This document shows, piece by piece, positions 37,201 to 52,200 of a DNA stretch of 64,000 nucleotides. Numbering within the stretch: position 1 is the first letter of the stretch; each line of letters begins with the position of its first letter. Position numbers and translations under genes: made by a program. Below the pieces are notes generated by a model. The model was given only the letters and a program-made list of their open reading frames with translations, had not been told where the DNA came from and did no database searches. The stretch comes from Rhodococcus maanshanensis NBRC 100610 (lineage in GTDB: Bacteria > Actinomycetota > Actinomycetes > Mycobacteriales > Mycobacteriaceae), in the NCBI RefSeq assembly GCF_001894865.1, contig NZ_BCXA01000031.1, forward strand, positions 48,310-112,309, read 5' to 3'.

Positions 37201-40200
37201 CCCCGCTGCTGCTCGGGCACCCCGCCTACCTGATCTACACCTCCGGCTCGACCGGTGTCCCGAAGGGCGTGGTGCTCACCCACCGTGGCCTGGCGAACTT
37301 CGCCGCCGACGAACGCACCCGGTTCACCGTCGGCCCGGCGTCGCGGACCCTGCACTTCTCCTCGCCGAGCTTCGACGCGTCCGTGCTGGAGCTGCTGCTG
37401 GCCTTCGGTGCGGGTGCCACGATGGTGATCGCGCCGTCGACCTTCTACGGGGGCGCGGAACTGGCCGAACTGCTCGCCCGCGAGCGGGTCACCCACGCCT
37501 TCGTCACCCCAGCCGCGCTGGCCTCCGTCGACCCGGCCGGGCTCGATGCCCTCGAGTGCGTGGTGACCGGCGGCGACACCTGCCCCCCGGAACTGGTGCG
37601 CCAGTGGGCCACAACTGCCACGATGTTCAACGCCTATGGGCCCACCGAGGCCACCGTCGTCGCCAGCGTCAGCGATCCGATGGTCCCCGGCACTGCGGTC
37701 GCGATCGGACGCCCGCCGGTCGGGTGCGGCGTGCTGGTCCTCGACGAGCGGCTGCACCCGGTACCGGTCGGTGTAGCGGGTGAGCTCTATGTGATGGGAC
37801 CCGGACTCGCCCGCGGGTACCACCGGAGGTCGAGGGCGACCGCGGACCGGTTCCTGGCGAACCCCTTCGGAGACCCTGGATCCCGGATGTACCGCACCGG
37901 CGACGTGGTGCGCTGGCGCCCCGACGGTCAACTGGCCTACCTGGGCCGCAGCGACTTCCAGGTGAAGGTCCGCGGATTCCGGATCGAACTCGGCGAGGTG
38001 GAATCGGCGTTGCGGGACTGCGCCGGGGTGTCCGATGCGGTGGCCACCGTCTCCGGCGACGGCCGCGGCGTTGGGCGGCTGGTCGGCTACGTGGTGCCCG
38101 AGGAGGGCGCCGAGCTCGGTGCCGCGGAGGTCCTGGCCTCGGTCGGTGAGGTGCTGGCGCCACACATGGTGCCTGCCGCGCTGGTGGTGCTGGACGAGCT
38201 GCCGCTGACGCCTGCGGGCAAGAAAGATCGAAAGGCGTTGCCCGCGCCCGACTTCGGCGCCCGTACGACCGAGAGCCGGGCGCTCGTCACCGAGACCGAG
38301 AGACTGCTGGCCGGGCTGTTCGCCGAGGTGCTCGGGGTGGAGGCGATCGGTGCCGACGATTCGTTCTTCGCCCTCGGCGGCGACAGCATCATGTCGATCC
38401 AGTTGGTGTCGCGGGCCAAGACGGCGGGTGTGTTCCTCTCGCCGCGGGATGTCTTCGAGCACAAGACCGTCGCCGCGCTCGCCCAGGTCGCTGTCGTCGG
38501 TGAGACGGCCGAGGTGCCAACGCTCGACGAGCTCCCAGGAGGTGGGGTCGGCGAGGTACCGCTGACGCCGATCGTGCGCTGGCTGCTCGAGCGCGGCGGC
38601 GACTTCGACCGTTACTCGCAGTCCGTGCTGCTCACGCTCCCGCCGGGCATGGACCGCGACATGCTCGAACGCGCTCTGCAGGCCGTGCTGGACCGACACG
38701 ACATGCTCCGGTCCCGACTGCACGGGGAGCAGGGACACTGGGGACTCGAGGTGCGACCGACAGGAGCCGTGTCGTCGGCGACGGTGCTCCGCCGGATCCC
38801 GGTCGACGAGGTCACCGGTCCGGAGTTCACCGCCGCGGTGGCCGACACACTGGCTCAGGCGCAGGGCAGACTCGATCCGTCCGCAGGGACCATGGTGCAG
38901 GCGGTGTGGTTCGAGACCCCAGCAGGCGTCGGACGGCTGCTCGTGGTCGCGCATCACCTCGTGGTGGACGGGGTGTCCTGGCGGGTGCTGATACCCGACC
39001 TCGCCACCGCATGGGCGCAGCTGGAGGCGGGCGGGCGGCCGGACCTCGCCGCCGTCGGTACCTCGATGCGCCGCTGGGCCCACGCCCTGGCCGATGCCGC
39101 GCGGGACAGGTCCGGTGAGCTGGACACCTGGACCCGGATGCTGGCCGAACCGGACCCGCTGCTCGGTTCGAGGCCGCTCGATCCGGCTGTCGACGTCAAT
39201 GCGACGGTGGCCAGGGTCGAGATCGACCTGCCGCCCTCGGTGACCGAGGCGGTGCTCACCACGCTGCCCTCGGCGTTCCACGGCAGCGTGAACGACGGCC
39301 TGCTCACGGCTCTGGCGTTGGCGTTGGCCCGTTGGCGCGAGAACAGGGGCGTGCGCACGAACGGCGCGCTCGTCAACCTCGAGGGTCACGGTCGCGAGGC
39401 ACAGGTCGTGCCGGGAGCGGACCTGACTCGCACGGTCGGATGGTTCACCGCGGTGTTCCCGGTGCGCCTCGACCTGTCCGGCATCGACCTCGATGACGCC
39501 TTCGCAGGCGGACCGGCCGCAGGCGCCGCGATCAAGTCCGTGAAGGAGCAACTGCTGGCCATCCCGGATCACGGCATCGGGTACGGGATGCTGCGCCACC
39601 TCGACCACGCGGCCGCCTCGGTCCTCGGCGAGCTGGCCGCACCGCAGATCAGCTTCAACTACCTGGGCCGCTTCACCACCGCCGCGTCCGATCACGGTGA
39701 CACCGGCTGGCTTCCGGTCGAGGACGCGGGGGACCTCGCGGGCGTAACGGATCCCCGGCTGCCCGTCGCGGCGGCCGTCGACGTCAACGCGATCACCGCG
39801 ACGACCCCGGACGGCCCCCAGCTGCGGGCCACCTGGGCGTTCCCCACCGGGGTCCTAGCCGAGGACGAGGCCAGGGAGCTCGCCGAGCTGTGGGCGGCGG
39901 CGCTCACGGCGCTCGCCGGGCACGCCGAATCCCCTGGTGCAGGAGGCCTGACGCCCTCGGACCTCGGATTGGTGTCCCTGGATCAGGCCGCGATCGACCG
40001 GCTCGAGAGCCGGTACCCCGATCTGTCCGACGTCTGGACGATGGCCCCGCTGCAGAAGGGTCTGCTGTTCCACGCGTTGCTGTCGGATCGCTCGGTCGAC
40101 GCCTACCTCGTCCAACTCGGGCTGGAGCTGGACGGCGTCGTCGACGCGGAGCGGATGCGGCGCGCCGCACAGGCACTACTGGAGCGGCACCCCAATCTGC

Positions 40201-43200
40201 GTGCCGCCTTCCACCAGGACGGCGATGCCGAGCCGGTTCAGCTGATCGCCGAGCGGGTCGAGGTGCCGTGGGTCGAGCTGGACCTGTCCGAGGAGGATCC
40301 GGCCGTGCTAGAGGCGCGGCTCGCGACGATCCTCGCGGCAGACCGCGCCACCAGTTTCGACATGGCCACGCCGCCGCTGATGCGGTTCATGCTGATCAAG
40401 ACGGGCCCGAACCGCCACCGGATCTACATGACCAACCATCACATCCTGCTCGACGGATGGTCGACGCCCTTGCTGCTCAAGGAGCTGCTCGTCCTCTACG
40501 CCACCGACGGTGACACCGGTGTTCTCCCGCGGGTGGCGCCCTACCGGAACTATCTGGAATGGCTCGCGCGCCGGGACATCGCGGATTCGACGAACGCGTG
40601 GGTGCGAGCGTTCGCCGACGTCGAGGAACCGACGCTGCTCGTCCCCTCGGAGCCGGGACGAGAACTGAGCGCCGTGCCTGGGGAGGTGTACGCCTCGGTC
40701 GGCGAGGAGCAGACCGACGCGCTGCGCGAGGTGGCCCGGACGCACGGGGTCACGCTGAACACCATGGTGCAGGCCGCATGGGGGATCGTGCTCGGGCTGC
40801 TCACCGGACGGGACGACGTCGTGTTCGGGGCCACCGTCTCCGGCAGGCCACCGCAGATCGCGGGCGTCGAGACGATGATCGGGTTGTTCATCAACACGCT
40901 CCCTGTTCGAATCACCTTGGACCCCAACGAGACTCTCGGTGAGTTGTTGAGCAGGGTCCAGGCCGAACAGGCCGCCCTGCTCGACCACCACCATCTGGGA
41001 CTGCCGGAGATCGCCACGGCGGTCGGATCCGGGCTCGGCTTCGACACCCTCACCGTGTTCGAGTCGTATCCCGTCGACAGGGCCGGGCTGTCCCAGGTCA
41101 CCGACATCGCCGGGATGCGGATCGCGGATGTGATCGAGGGCGGCGACGCGACACACTATCCGCTGACCGTGATCGCCTCCGCCGACGCGGAACTGCGGCT
41201 TCGGCTCACGTACCTACCCGATCTGCTGGATCGAGCCGATGTGGAATCCATTGCAGGCCGGGTGGTCCGGGTGCTGGCGGCCGTCGCCGCCGATCCCGGC
41301 ACGGCGCTGGCAGGCCTTGACCTGCTCAGCGCCGCCGAGCGCGATCGGCTCGCACCCGTGCACGGGCCGAGGGGACTGTCCGTCCGGTTGCTTCCGCAGT
41401 TGCTCGCAGACGCGGCTGCCCGCCGGGCGGACGCCGTCGCCGTGATCTGCGGCGACGACTCGGTGACCTATCGCGAACTCGACGAACGCTCGAACCGGTT
41501 GGCCCGGATCCTGATCGAACGCGGAGCGTGTGCCGAGAGCTTCGTGGCGGTGGCGATATCCCGCTCGATCGAGTCCGTGCTCGCGGTGTGGGCGGTGGCC
41601 AAGAGCGGTGCGGCCTTCGTACCGGTTGACCCGAACTACCCATCCGAGCGCATCGTGCACATGCTCACCGACGCGGGCGTGACCGAGGGGCTGACGGTCA
41701 CGACCGAGCGCGATTCGCTGCCGGGCCGGGTCAATTGGATGGCGATCGACGATCCCGACTTCGTTCGGGACTGTGCGCGCACGTCCGCGGACCCCGTCAC
41801 CGATGGCGACCGGCGCGCCGCGCTGGGTTTCGACAACCCGGCCTACCTGATCTACACCTCGGGGTCGACGGGCATGCCGAAGGGTGTCGTCGTCACGCAT
41901 CGGGGGCTGGACAACTTCGCCGCCGAGGAGCGGGCCCGCTGCGGGACCGAGGCGACGTCGCGGGTCCTGCACTTCTCCTCGCCCAGCTTCGACGCCTCGG
42001 TCCTCGAGTACCTGCTGGTGTTCGGGCCGGGTGCGACGATGGTGATCGCACCACCGACCGTCTACGGCGGCGCCGAACTCGCGGAACTGCTACGCGCCCA
42101 GCACGTCACGCACGGCTTCCTCACCCCGTCCGCGCTGGCCTCGATCGAACCCGACGGCCTGGACGAGTTCACCTCCGTGGTCGTCGGCGGCGAGGCCGTC
42201 CCGCGCGAACTGGTCGGACAGTGGGCGGCACCGCCACGGCGGCTGTTCAACGCGTACGGGCCCACCGAGGCCACCGTCGCGACCAACATGAGCGACGCGA
42301 TGTCGGCGGGCGAGCCCGTCACCATCGGGGGCCCGATCCGTGGCGTCGCCGAGGTCGTCCTCGACTCCCGGCTGCAGCCGGTTCCGGTGGGTGTGCCGGG
42401 CGAGTTGTACGTCGCCGGAGCGGGTCTGGCCAGGGGCTACCATCGCCGCGGGCCGCTGACCGCCGGGCGGTTCGTCGCGAGCCCGCATGGTGAGCCCGGC
42501 TCGCGGATGTACCGCACCGGCGACCTCGCCCGGTGGACCGACGACGGCAGGCTCGAGTACCTGGGGCGGGCCGACTCCCAGGTGAAGGTACGCGGATTCC
42601 GGATCGAGCTCGGCGAGATCGACGCCGTGCTCACCGATCACCCGGATGTCGACTTCGCGACCACGATCGGTCACACCGGCCCGTCCGGGGACACCAGGCT
42701 GGTCGCCTATGTGATGCCGGTCCCGGCCGCGGCCGCCTCGAACGGATCCGAGGCGGGCCTTGCCGCCCGGCTCACCGCGCACGCCGCCACCCGGCTGCCG
42801 GGACACATGGTGCCGTCCTCGATCGTGATGATCGAGGAGATCCCCCTCACCCCGGTCGGCAAGCTCGATCGAAAGGCGCTGCCCGCGCCGGAGTACGTGC
42901 TGTCCACCGCGGAGTTCCGTGCGCCCTCGACACCGGCGGAGGAAGCCATCGCGGACGTGTTCGTCGCGGTCCTCGGTGCCGATCGGATCGGTGTCGACGA
43001 CGACTTCTTCGAGCTGGGCGGCAATTCGCTGACCGCCACCCGCGTCATCGCCCGGGTCAACGACGCGCTCGGTACGGAGATCGGTGTGCGAACGCTGTTC
43101 GAGGCGCCCACCGTGCATCGCCTCGCGGCCGCCATCGAGCACCACACGGCGGACCGGAGGGATCGCCCCGCGCTGTGTCCGGTCTCTCGCCCCGACCGCG

Positions 43201-46200
43201 TCCCGCTCTCGCTGGCGCAGCAGCGGATGTGGTTCATCAACCAATTCGACACCGCCTCGTCGGCGTACAACATTCCCCTCGCCATCCGGCTTTCCGGACG
43301 GCTGGACGTGATCGCCCTGCGCGCCGCGATCCGCGACGTGCTGACCAGGCACGAGTCGCTGCGCACCGAGTTCCCGACCATTGACGGGCAGCCGGTCCAG
43401 CGGATCGTGGACGCCGCACAGGCCGGGCCGGATCTGGTACCGGTCGAGGTCGCCGAGGTGGACCTGGCGGACCGGATCGCGTCCTTCGTCTCGGCGGGTT
43501 TCGATGTCACGCGTGAGGTCCCGCTGCGCGCCGGCCTTTTCGAACTCGGCGAGACCGAGCACGTCCTGACGGTCGTGGTGCACCACATCGCCGCGGACGG
43601 CTTCTCGATGGCGCCGTTGGCCCGCGACGTCATGACCGCGTACAGCTCTCGGGTGGAGGGGCGGGACCCCGAATGGGCCCCGCTGGCCGTGCAGTACGCC
43701 GATTTCACGCTCTGGCAGCACGAGCTGCTCGGTTCGGAGGACGACCCCGACTCGGTGATCTCCCAGCAGCTGGCGTACTGGACGTCGAACCTCGCCGGGC
43801 TGCCCGATCTGCTGCAGCTACCGGCGGACCGGCCGCGCCCGCTCGCCCGCTCCTTCCGTGGGGAGGTGGTCGATTTCGAGATCGGCCCGCGTATCCACCG
43901 GAAGCTGGCGACGATTGCCCGGCAGAACAATTCGACGATGTTCATGGTGGCGCACGCCACCCTCGCGGTGCTGCTCGCCCGTCTGTCCGGCACCGCCGAC
44001 ATCGCCATCGGCACCCCGGTCGCCGGACGCGGCGAGGCGGAGCTCGACGACATGGTCGGGATGTTCGTCAACACTCTCGTCCTGCGCAGCGACATCGAGG
44101 CAGCGGCGACCTTCACCGACCTGCTGACCCAGGTCCGGGAGACCGACCTGGCGGCGTTCGGGAACGCGGACCTGCCGTTCGAGCGACTGGTCGACGTGCT
44201 GGCACCGGAACGCTCCACCTCGCACTCGCCGCTGTTCCAGGTGTTGATCGAGTACCAGAACAATCTGTCGGCCCACCTCGAGTTGCCGGGACTCGCCGTC
44301 GACGCGGTCGACCACGACCTGGGTGTGTCCAAGTTCGACCTGCAGCTGACCATCGGCGAACATCACGACGAGCACGGTGAGCCCGCGGGCATGAGCGCCG
44401 GGTTCACCTTCGCCACCGACCTTTTCGATCGGGACACCGCCGCGACCTTCGCCGAGCGGTACCTGCGCATCCTCGATGCGGTCACCGCCGACCCGGACCG
44501 CACCATCGGCGACATCGACATCGTCGAACCCGCAGAGCGGGATAGGTTGCTCGTCGGCGAGGAGGGCGTCGCGGTCCCTCCGGTCACCCTCGCGGACCTG
44601 TTCGCGCGCATCGCCGCGGAGCACCGAGGAGCCGTCGCGGTCACCTTCGAGAACACCTCCCTGACCTACGCGGAACTCGACGAGAGGGCCAACCGCCTCG
44701 CCCGCCACCTGATCTCCCTCGGGGTGGGGCCGGAGGACCTGGTGGCCGTGGCGATGCCACGCTCCGCCGACCTGGTCGTCGCGCTGCTCGCGGTGATCAA
44801 GGCAGGCGGCGGCTACCTGCCGGTGGACGTGACCTATCCCGCCGAACGGCTGGCGTTCATGCTCGAGGACTCGCGGCCCGTGTGCGTCCTGACCACGGAG
44901 GCGGACGCCGAGTCGGTACCAGGGTCGGCGATCCCGACCGTACGGCTCGACGCGCCGGAGGTGCTCACCCGGCTCGATGCCCTGTCCTCCGAACCGATCA
45001 CCGACGCGGATCGACGCGGCGTGCTGGAACCGGCGTCGTTGGCGTACGTGATCTACACCTCCGGGTCGACCGGGCGGCCGAAGGGCGTTCTCGTCTCGCA
45101 TCGGAACGTGGCGACACTGATGGCCAACACCGAGGGCAGGTTCGGATTCGATCACTCGGACGTGTGGACGATGTTCCACTCCTACGCTTTCGACTTCTCG
45201 GTGTGGGAGCTGTGGGGCCCGCTGCTGTACGGCGGCACCCTCGTGGTCGTCGACTACTACACCGCCCGCGAACCGGAGATGTTCCTGGAGCTGTTGCGGC
45301 GCGAGCGGGTGACGGTGCTGAACCAGACGCCGACCGCGTTCTACCAGTTGGCCGAGGCAGACCGGGTGGCATCGGAGCGCGGCGACCCTGCCGGGCTCAG
45401 CCTGCGGTACGTGATCTTCGGCGGCGAGGCGCTCGACCTCGGTCAGCTGGGCCGCTGGTACAGCAGGCACGGCGACACTTCGCCTGCGCTGGTCAACATG
45501 TACGGCATCACCGAGACCACGGTGCACGTCAGCCACATCCCCCTGGACCGGGAGTTCGCGGCCGAGGCCTCCGCGTCCGTCATCGGCCGGGGTCTGCCCG
45601 GGCTGCGGGTGTACGTTCTCGACGAGCGACTGCACCCGGTACCGCCCGGTGTCTCGGGCGAGATGTACGTCTCGGGTGCCCAGGCCGCCCGCGGCTACCT
45701 CGGCAGGGCCGACCTCACGTCCGGTCGTTTCGTGGCCGACCCGTTCCGTGCCGACGGTGCACGGATGTACCGGTCCGGCGACGTGGCCAGGTGGAACACC
45801 GACGGTGAGCTGGAATACCTGGGCCGCAGCGACTTCCAGGTGAAGGTCCGCGGGTTCCGGATCGAGCTCGGGGAGATCGAATCCGCGCTGCTGCGCAGCC
45901 CCGGCGTCGCGCAGACCGTGGTGCTGGCCCGCGACGACGGCAGCGGTGGTGTCCGCCTCGTCGGGTACCTGGTGCCGGAGGCGGGCACGGTTCTCGATGT
46001 CGGTGCCGTCTCCGATTTCGCGGCGGAGACGCTCGCCGCGCACATGGTGCCCGCCGCGTTGGTGGTCCTCGACGAGCTGCCGCTGACCGCGAACGGCAAG
46101 CTGGACCGGAAGGCGCTGCCCGCCCCGGACTTCGGGGCGCGGGTGACGGCGAGCCGGGCTCCGGTCAGCGAGGCGGAACGGGTGCTGGCCGAGCTGTTCG

Positions 46201-49200
46201 CGGAGGCGCTCGGACTCGAGTCGGTCGGCGTCGAGGACTCGTTCTTCGCGCTCGGTGGCGACAGCATCATGTCGATCCAGCTGGTGGCGAGGGCGAAGGC
46301 CGCCGGGGTCGTCATCACGCCCCGAGATGTCTTCGAGCGCAAGACGGTTGCCGCACTCGCCGAGGTGGCCCGCGTCGCCGAGGCGGCAGGCGCCGAGGTG
46401 CTGGAGGAGCTTCCCGACGGCGGCGTCGGAACGGTTCCACTCACGCCGATCGTGCGCTGGATGCTCGAACGCGGCGGTGAGTTCCACCGCTACGGACAGG
46501 CGGCGGTGCTCGCCCTGCCCGCCGGGGTCGACGAGGACTCGTTGCGGCGCGCCGTGCAGGCCGTTGTCGACCACCACGACGCGCTGCGTGCGCGGTTGCG
46601 GTCGGACCGCGGTGACTGGTTCCTGGAGGTGCAACCCGTGGGGTCGGAGCACGGGGACCTGATGCTCCGGCGGGTCGCCGTCCCGTCGGTGGTGGGCGAG
46701 GAGTTCACCGCGATCGCCGCGGCCGAGCTGGACGCGGCCGCCGATCGGTTGGATCCCGCGGCCGGGATCATGTTGCAGGTCGTCTGGTTCGATCCCCCCG
46801 AGGGACAGGGCCGGCTGTTGGTGCTCGCCCACCACGTCGCGATCGACGGGGTGTCCTGGCGCATCCTGGTCCCGGACTTGGCGACGGCCTGGGCGCAGAT
46901 CGACTCCGGTATCGAGCCCGCGCTCGCGCCCGTCGGGACATCCCTGCGCCGGTGGTCGCACGGACTGGCCGAGGCCGTGCACCGCGAGGAGCGCATCGCC
47001 GAGCTGGACCTGTGGCGGGAGATGCTCGAGACCGAGGACCCGGTGCTCGGCAGCAGGCCGCGGGACCGCGCCCTCGATCTCAACTCGACCGTGCAGAAGG
47101 TCCAGGTCTCGGTGCCGACCAATGTGACCGAGGCCGTCCTGACCTCGTTGCCGCAGGCGTTCCACGGCAGCGTCAACGATGCCCTGCTCGCCGCGCTGGC
47201 GATGGCGATCACCCGGTGGCGGCGCGAGCGGGGCGTGTGGGCCGACGGTGCGCTGGTCAACCTCGAGGGCCACGGCCGCGAGGAACAGGTCGTCCCCGGC
47301 GCCGACCTCGCCCGCACCCTCGGCTGGTTCACGACCATATTCCCTGTGCGCCTCGATCTCTCGGGCGTCGACCTCGACGAGGCGTTCGCGGGCGGGCCAG
47401 CCGCAGGCGCGGCGGTGAAGGCAGTGAAGGAGCAGCTGCTGGCGATCCCGGACCACGGCATCGGTTTCGGCATGCTGCGGTACCTCGACGACGCTTCGGC
47501 GGCCGTCCTGCGCGACCTGCCGGTGCCACAGATCAGCTTCAACTACCTGGGCCGGTTCGCGACGGCCGCGGCAGGCGGTCCCGGTGAGGCGGCATGGTTG
47601 CCGGTCGACTACGCGGGGCTGGGTGACCCGCACAACCCGGAGATGCCGGTCGCGGCGGTGCTGGACATCAACGCCATGACCAGGGCCACCGAGAACGGTC
47701 CGCAGCTGCGGGCGACGTGGTCGTACCCCGGCGGGGTGCTCACCGCGGCCGAGGTGGAGGAGGTCGCGGAGCTGTGGATCCGCGCGCTGCGGGCCCTGGC
47801 GATCCACGCCGCAGGCCCTCGCGCGGGCGGGCTGACCCCGTCGGACCTGGACCTCGTGGACCTCGACCAGCCCGCGATCGACCGGCTCGAGAGCCGGTAC
47901 CCCGACCTGACGGACATCTGGTCGATGTCGCCGCTCCAATCCGGAATGCTGTTCCACGCCTTGCTGTCCGACGAATCCGTCGACTCCTATCTGGTCCAGC
48001 TCGGACTGGAGCTGCGCGGGGCTGTCGACCCACAGCGGATGCGCCGGGCCGGGCAGGCGCTGCTGGACCGGCACGCGAACCTACGGGCGGCCTTCGTCCA
48101 GGACGAGGAGGGCCGGTCGGTACAGGTCATCCAGGACCGGGTGACGCTGCCGTGGACCGAGGTCGACCTCTCGGCCCTGGATCCGGTGGTTCGCGAGGCA
48201 GAGCTGACGGCGCGACTCGCCGCGGACCGGGTCACCAGCTTCGACATGGCACGGGCGCCACTGCTGCGGTTCACGATGATCAGGACGGCACCGGAGCACT
48301 ACCGCCTGGTGATGACCAACCACCACATCCTGCTCGACGGCTGGTCCACCCCGCTGATGCTGCGCGAGCTGCTGGTCCTGTACGCGACGGACGGCGACCC
48401 GGAGGTCCTGCCGCGCGTTCGCTCGTACCGTGACTACCTCGAATGGCTGTCGGAGCGCGATGCCGCCGAGTCCACCGCGGCATGGACCACCGCCCTCGCC
48501 GGGGCGACCGATCCGACCCTGGTCGTCCCGGCCGATCCGGGCCGGGAGGTGTCCACGGTCTCGAACGAGGTGGAGCACTCGCTCACCGAGCAACAGACCG
48601 ACCGCCTCCGGGCGCTCGCCCGCGAGCGTGGATTGACCCTCAACACCGTCGTGCAGGCCGTGTGGGCCATCGTGCTCGGCGCGCTGACCGGCCGCGACGA
48701 CGTCGTCTTCGGCGCGACGGTGTCCGGGCGCCCGCCGCAGATCTCCGGTATCGAGTCGATGATCGGGCTGTTCATCAACACGATCCCGGTCCGGGTCCGG
48801 CTGCTGCCAGGGGAGACCGTCGGCGAACTGCTCGACCGGGTCCAGACCGAACAGGCAGCCGTACTCGATCACCACTACATGGGCCTGCCCGAGATCAAGC
48901 GTGCGGCAGGGGAGGGGCTCGGCTTCGACACGCTGGCGGTGTTCGAGTCCTATCCCGTTGACCGTTCCGGGCTGTCCGAGGAGACGGACATCGCGGGCAT
49001 GCGGGTGGTCGACGTGGAGGGATCCGACTCCGCGCACTACCCGCTCTGCCTGGTCGCGTCCGTGGACGCCCGCGTACACCTCAAGCTCGAGTACCTCCCC
49101 GATCTGTTCGACCGCGACAGCGTCGAGTCGATCCTGCAGCGGGTGCAGCGCGTGCTCGACCACCTGGACCTCGACGTCCCGGTGGCCCGGGTACAGCTGC

Positions 49201-52200
49201 TCGACGAGCGGGAGCAACGGGAGTTGGCGCCGGTGCGTGGGCATCAAGGAGGGTCGATCCGCACACTGCCGCAGATCTTCTCGGACGCCGCGGCGATGGA
49301 CCCCGAGGCGATCGCGCTGAGCTTCCAGGGCCGAGAGGTCACCTACCGCGAACTCGACGAGCGCTCGAACCGGATCGCGCGGCGGCTGATCGCACTGGGC
49401 GCCGGACCGGAGACCTTTGTCGCCCTCGGCATCCCACGCTCGGTGGAATCGGTTCTCGGGGTCTGGGCGGTGGCCAAGACCGGGGCCGCGTTCGTGCCGG
49501 TCGACCCGAACTATCCGGCTGAGCGGATCGAGCACATGCTCACCGATGCGGGCGCAACCGTCGGCCTGACGACGGCGGCCGAACGGCATCGGCTCCCTGC
49601 CGCAGCGCACTGGATCGCGCTCGACGACCCCGCGTTCGAGTCGGACTGTGCCGAAACGTCCTGCGCGGACGTGACCGACGCCGACCGGATCTCGCCGATC
49701 ACGCTCGATTGCGCCGCGTACATCGTCTACACCTCGGGGTCGACCGGCGTGCCGAAGGGGGTTGTCGTCACCCACCGCGGGCTCGACAACTTCGCGGCCA
49801 TGCAGACCGAGCGGTTCCACGCGACTCCCGCGTCGCGGACCCTGCACTTCTCGTCGCCGAGCTTCGACGGATCGATCTACGAATACCTGCAGGCCTGCGG
49901 GGCCGGCGCGACGATGGTGGTGGTTCCCCCGACCGTCTACGGCGGCGTCGAGCTGACCCGCCTGCTGGCGGCGGAACGCGTCACCCACGCGTTCATCACG
50001 ACCGCGGCGTTCTCCACGATGGATCCCGCCGGTCTCGACGACTTCCAGTTCGTCGTGTTCGGCGGCGAGGCCTGCCCGCCGGACCTGGTGGCCAGGTGGG
50101 CGCCGGGGCGCCGCCTGTTCAACGCCTACGGCCCGACCGAGACCACCGTCATGTCGAACATCAGCGCGGCGATGACCCCGGGCGAGCGGATCACCATCGG
50201 CGGGCCGCTGCGCGGCGTCGCGGAGCTGGTGCTGGACTCGAGGCTGCAACCGGTGCCCGTCGGCGTCGCGGGCGAGCTGTATCTCGCCGGCGTCGGGCTG
50301 GCACGCGGCTACCACCGGCGGGCGGCACTGACCGCCGGCCGCTTCGTGGCCAACCCGTTCGAGCCGGGCGCCCGGATGTACCGGACCGGGGACGTCGTCC
50401 GGTGGACAAGGGACGCGAGCGGTGACCTGGCGATCGAGTACGTGGGCCGCAGCGACTTCCAGGTCAAGGTCCGCGGGTTCCGTGTCGAGCTCGGCGAGAT
50501 CGACACCGCGCTAACCGATCATCCCGACGTCGCCTTCGCCGCGACCATCGGACACACCGGACGGTCGGGCGACACCGTGCTGGTCTCGTACGTGCTGCCG
50601 GTCGGCGGCGCGGTGGTGGCGACCCGCGAACTCACCGATCACCTCGCGAGCCGGCTGCCCGCGCACATGGTGCCCTCGGCGGTCACCCTCCTCGACGAGA
50701 TCCCGTTGAACCCGGTCGGCAAGCTTGACCGAAAGGCGTTGCCGGAACCGGAATTCGTCTTCGCCACCACCGAATTCCGTGCCCCGACGACGCCGATAGA
50801 GGAGACCGTCGCGGACATCTTCACCGCGGTCATCGGATGCGATCGCACGGGCCTCGACGACAACTTCTTCGATCTGGGCGGCAACTCGCTGACCGCAACC
50901 CGCGTGATGGCCCGCCTGAACGCGGCCCTGCACACCGAGATCGGCGTGCGCGCGCTGTTCGAGGCCCCCACCGTGCGCGAGCTCGCCATCCGCGTCGAGA
51001 GGCACGCGGCGGTCGGCACCGCCCGGCCGGCGCTGACCGCGGGCCCGCGGCCGGCGGACATCCCGCTCTCCCTTGCCCAGCAGCGGATGTGGTTCATCAA
51101 CCAGTTCGACCCGTCGTCGCCCGCGTACAACATCCCACTCGCGGTCCGGCTCTCCGGCAACCTCGACCTGCGGGCGATGCAGGCCGCGCTCGCCGATGTC
51201 GTGGCCAGGCACGAGTCGTTGCGCACCACCTTCCCCGAGTCGACCGAGGGACCGCGCCAGGTGATCCACCCGGTGACCGGGGTCGTACCGGATCTCACCC
51301 CCATCGATCTCGGCGACGAGACCGATCTGCCGGATCGCCTCGGCCGTTTCATGGCGACCGGATTCGATGTCACCACTGCCGTCCCACACCGCATCGCCCT
51401 GTTCCGGCTGGCGCCGGACGAGCACGTGCTGGCGATCGTGGTCCATCACATCTGCGCCGACGGATTCTCGATGGCCCCGTTGGCACGCGACGTCATGACC
51501 GCGTACACCTGTCGAATCGACGGCCGCGCGCCGGACTGGGCGCCGCTGGAGATCCAGTACGCCGACTATGCGCTCTGGCAGCACGATCTGCTCGGCTCCG
51601 CGGACGATCCGGGCAGCCTGGCGTCGCGCCAGCTCGACTTCTGGACCGAGGCGCTGGCCGGACTTCCCGATGTCCTGCAGTTGCCAGCCGATCGGCCCCG
51701 ACCCGTTCAGCAGTCCTTCCACGGCGATCGTGTCGACTTCGCCGTCGAGCCCGGCCTGCACGGCCGGGTGGTCGCGCTGGCGCGGGAGAACAACACGAGC
51801 GTGTTCATGGTCGTCCACGCGGCGCTCGCACTGTTGCTCAGCAGGCTCGGCGGCACCGAGGACGTCGCGATCGGCACGCCGGTCGCGGGCAGGGGCGAGG
51901 CGGAACTCGACGATCTCGTCGGGATGTTCGTCAACACCCTGGTGCTCCGCAGCCGCGTCGACGGGACCGAGTCGTTCACCGAACTGCTCGCACGGGCGCG
52001 CGAGATCGACCTGGCGGCTTTCGGCAACGCCGATGTCCCGTTCGAGCGGGTTGTCGAGGCGCTCAACCCGATCCGATCCACCTCGTACTCGCCGATCTTC
52101 CAGGTGTCGCTGGAGTTCCAGAACAACCTGCGCCCCCGCCTTGAACTGCCAGGACTGACCGTGTCGGGCGTCGACCTCGAGGTGAACGTGGCGAAGGAGG

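Noticed and set aside
35919..39695. Very long minus-strand open frames opposite the NRPS (also 43818-48074 and 50511-54503)
   Set aside because: They mirror the codon pattern of the NRPS in high-GC DNA, are rich in Arg/His/Gly/Asp with no domain or ribosome binding site, and repeat wherever the NRPS modules repeat.
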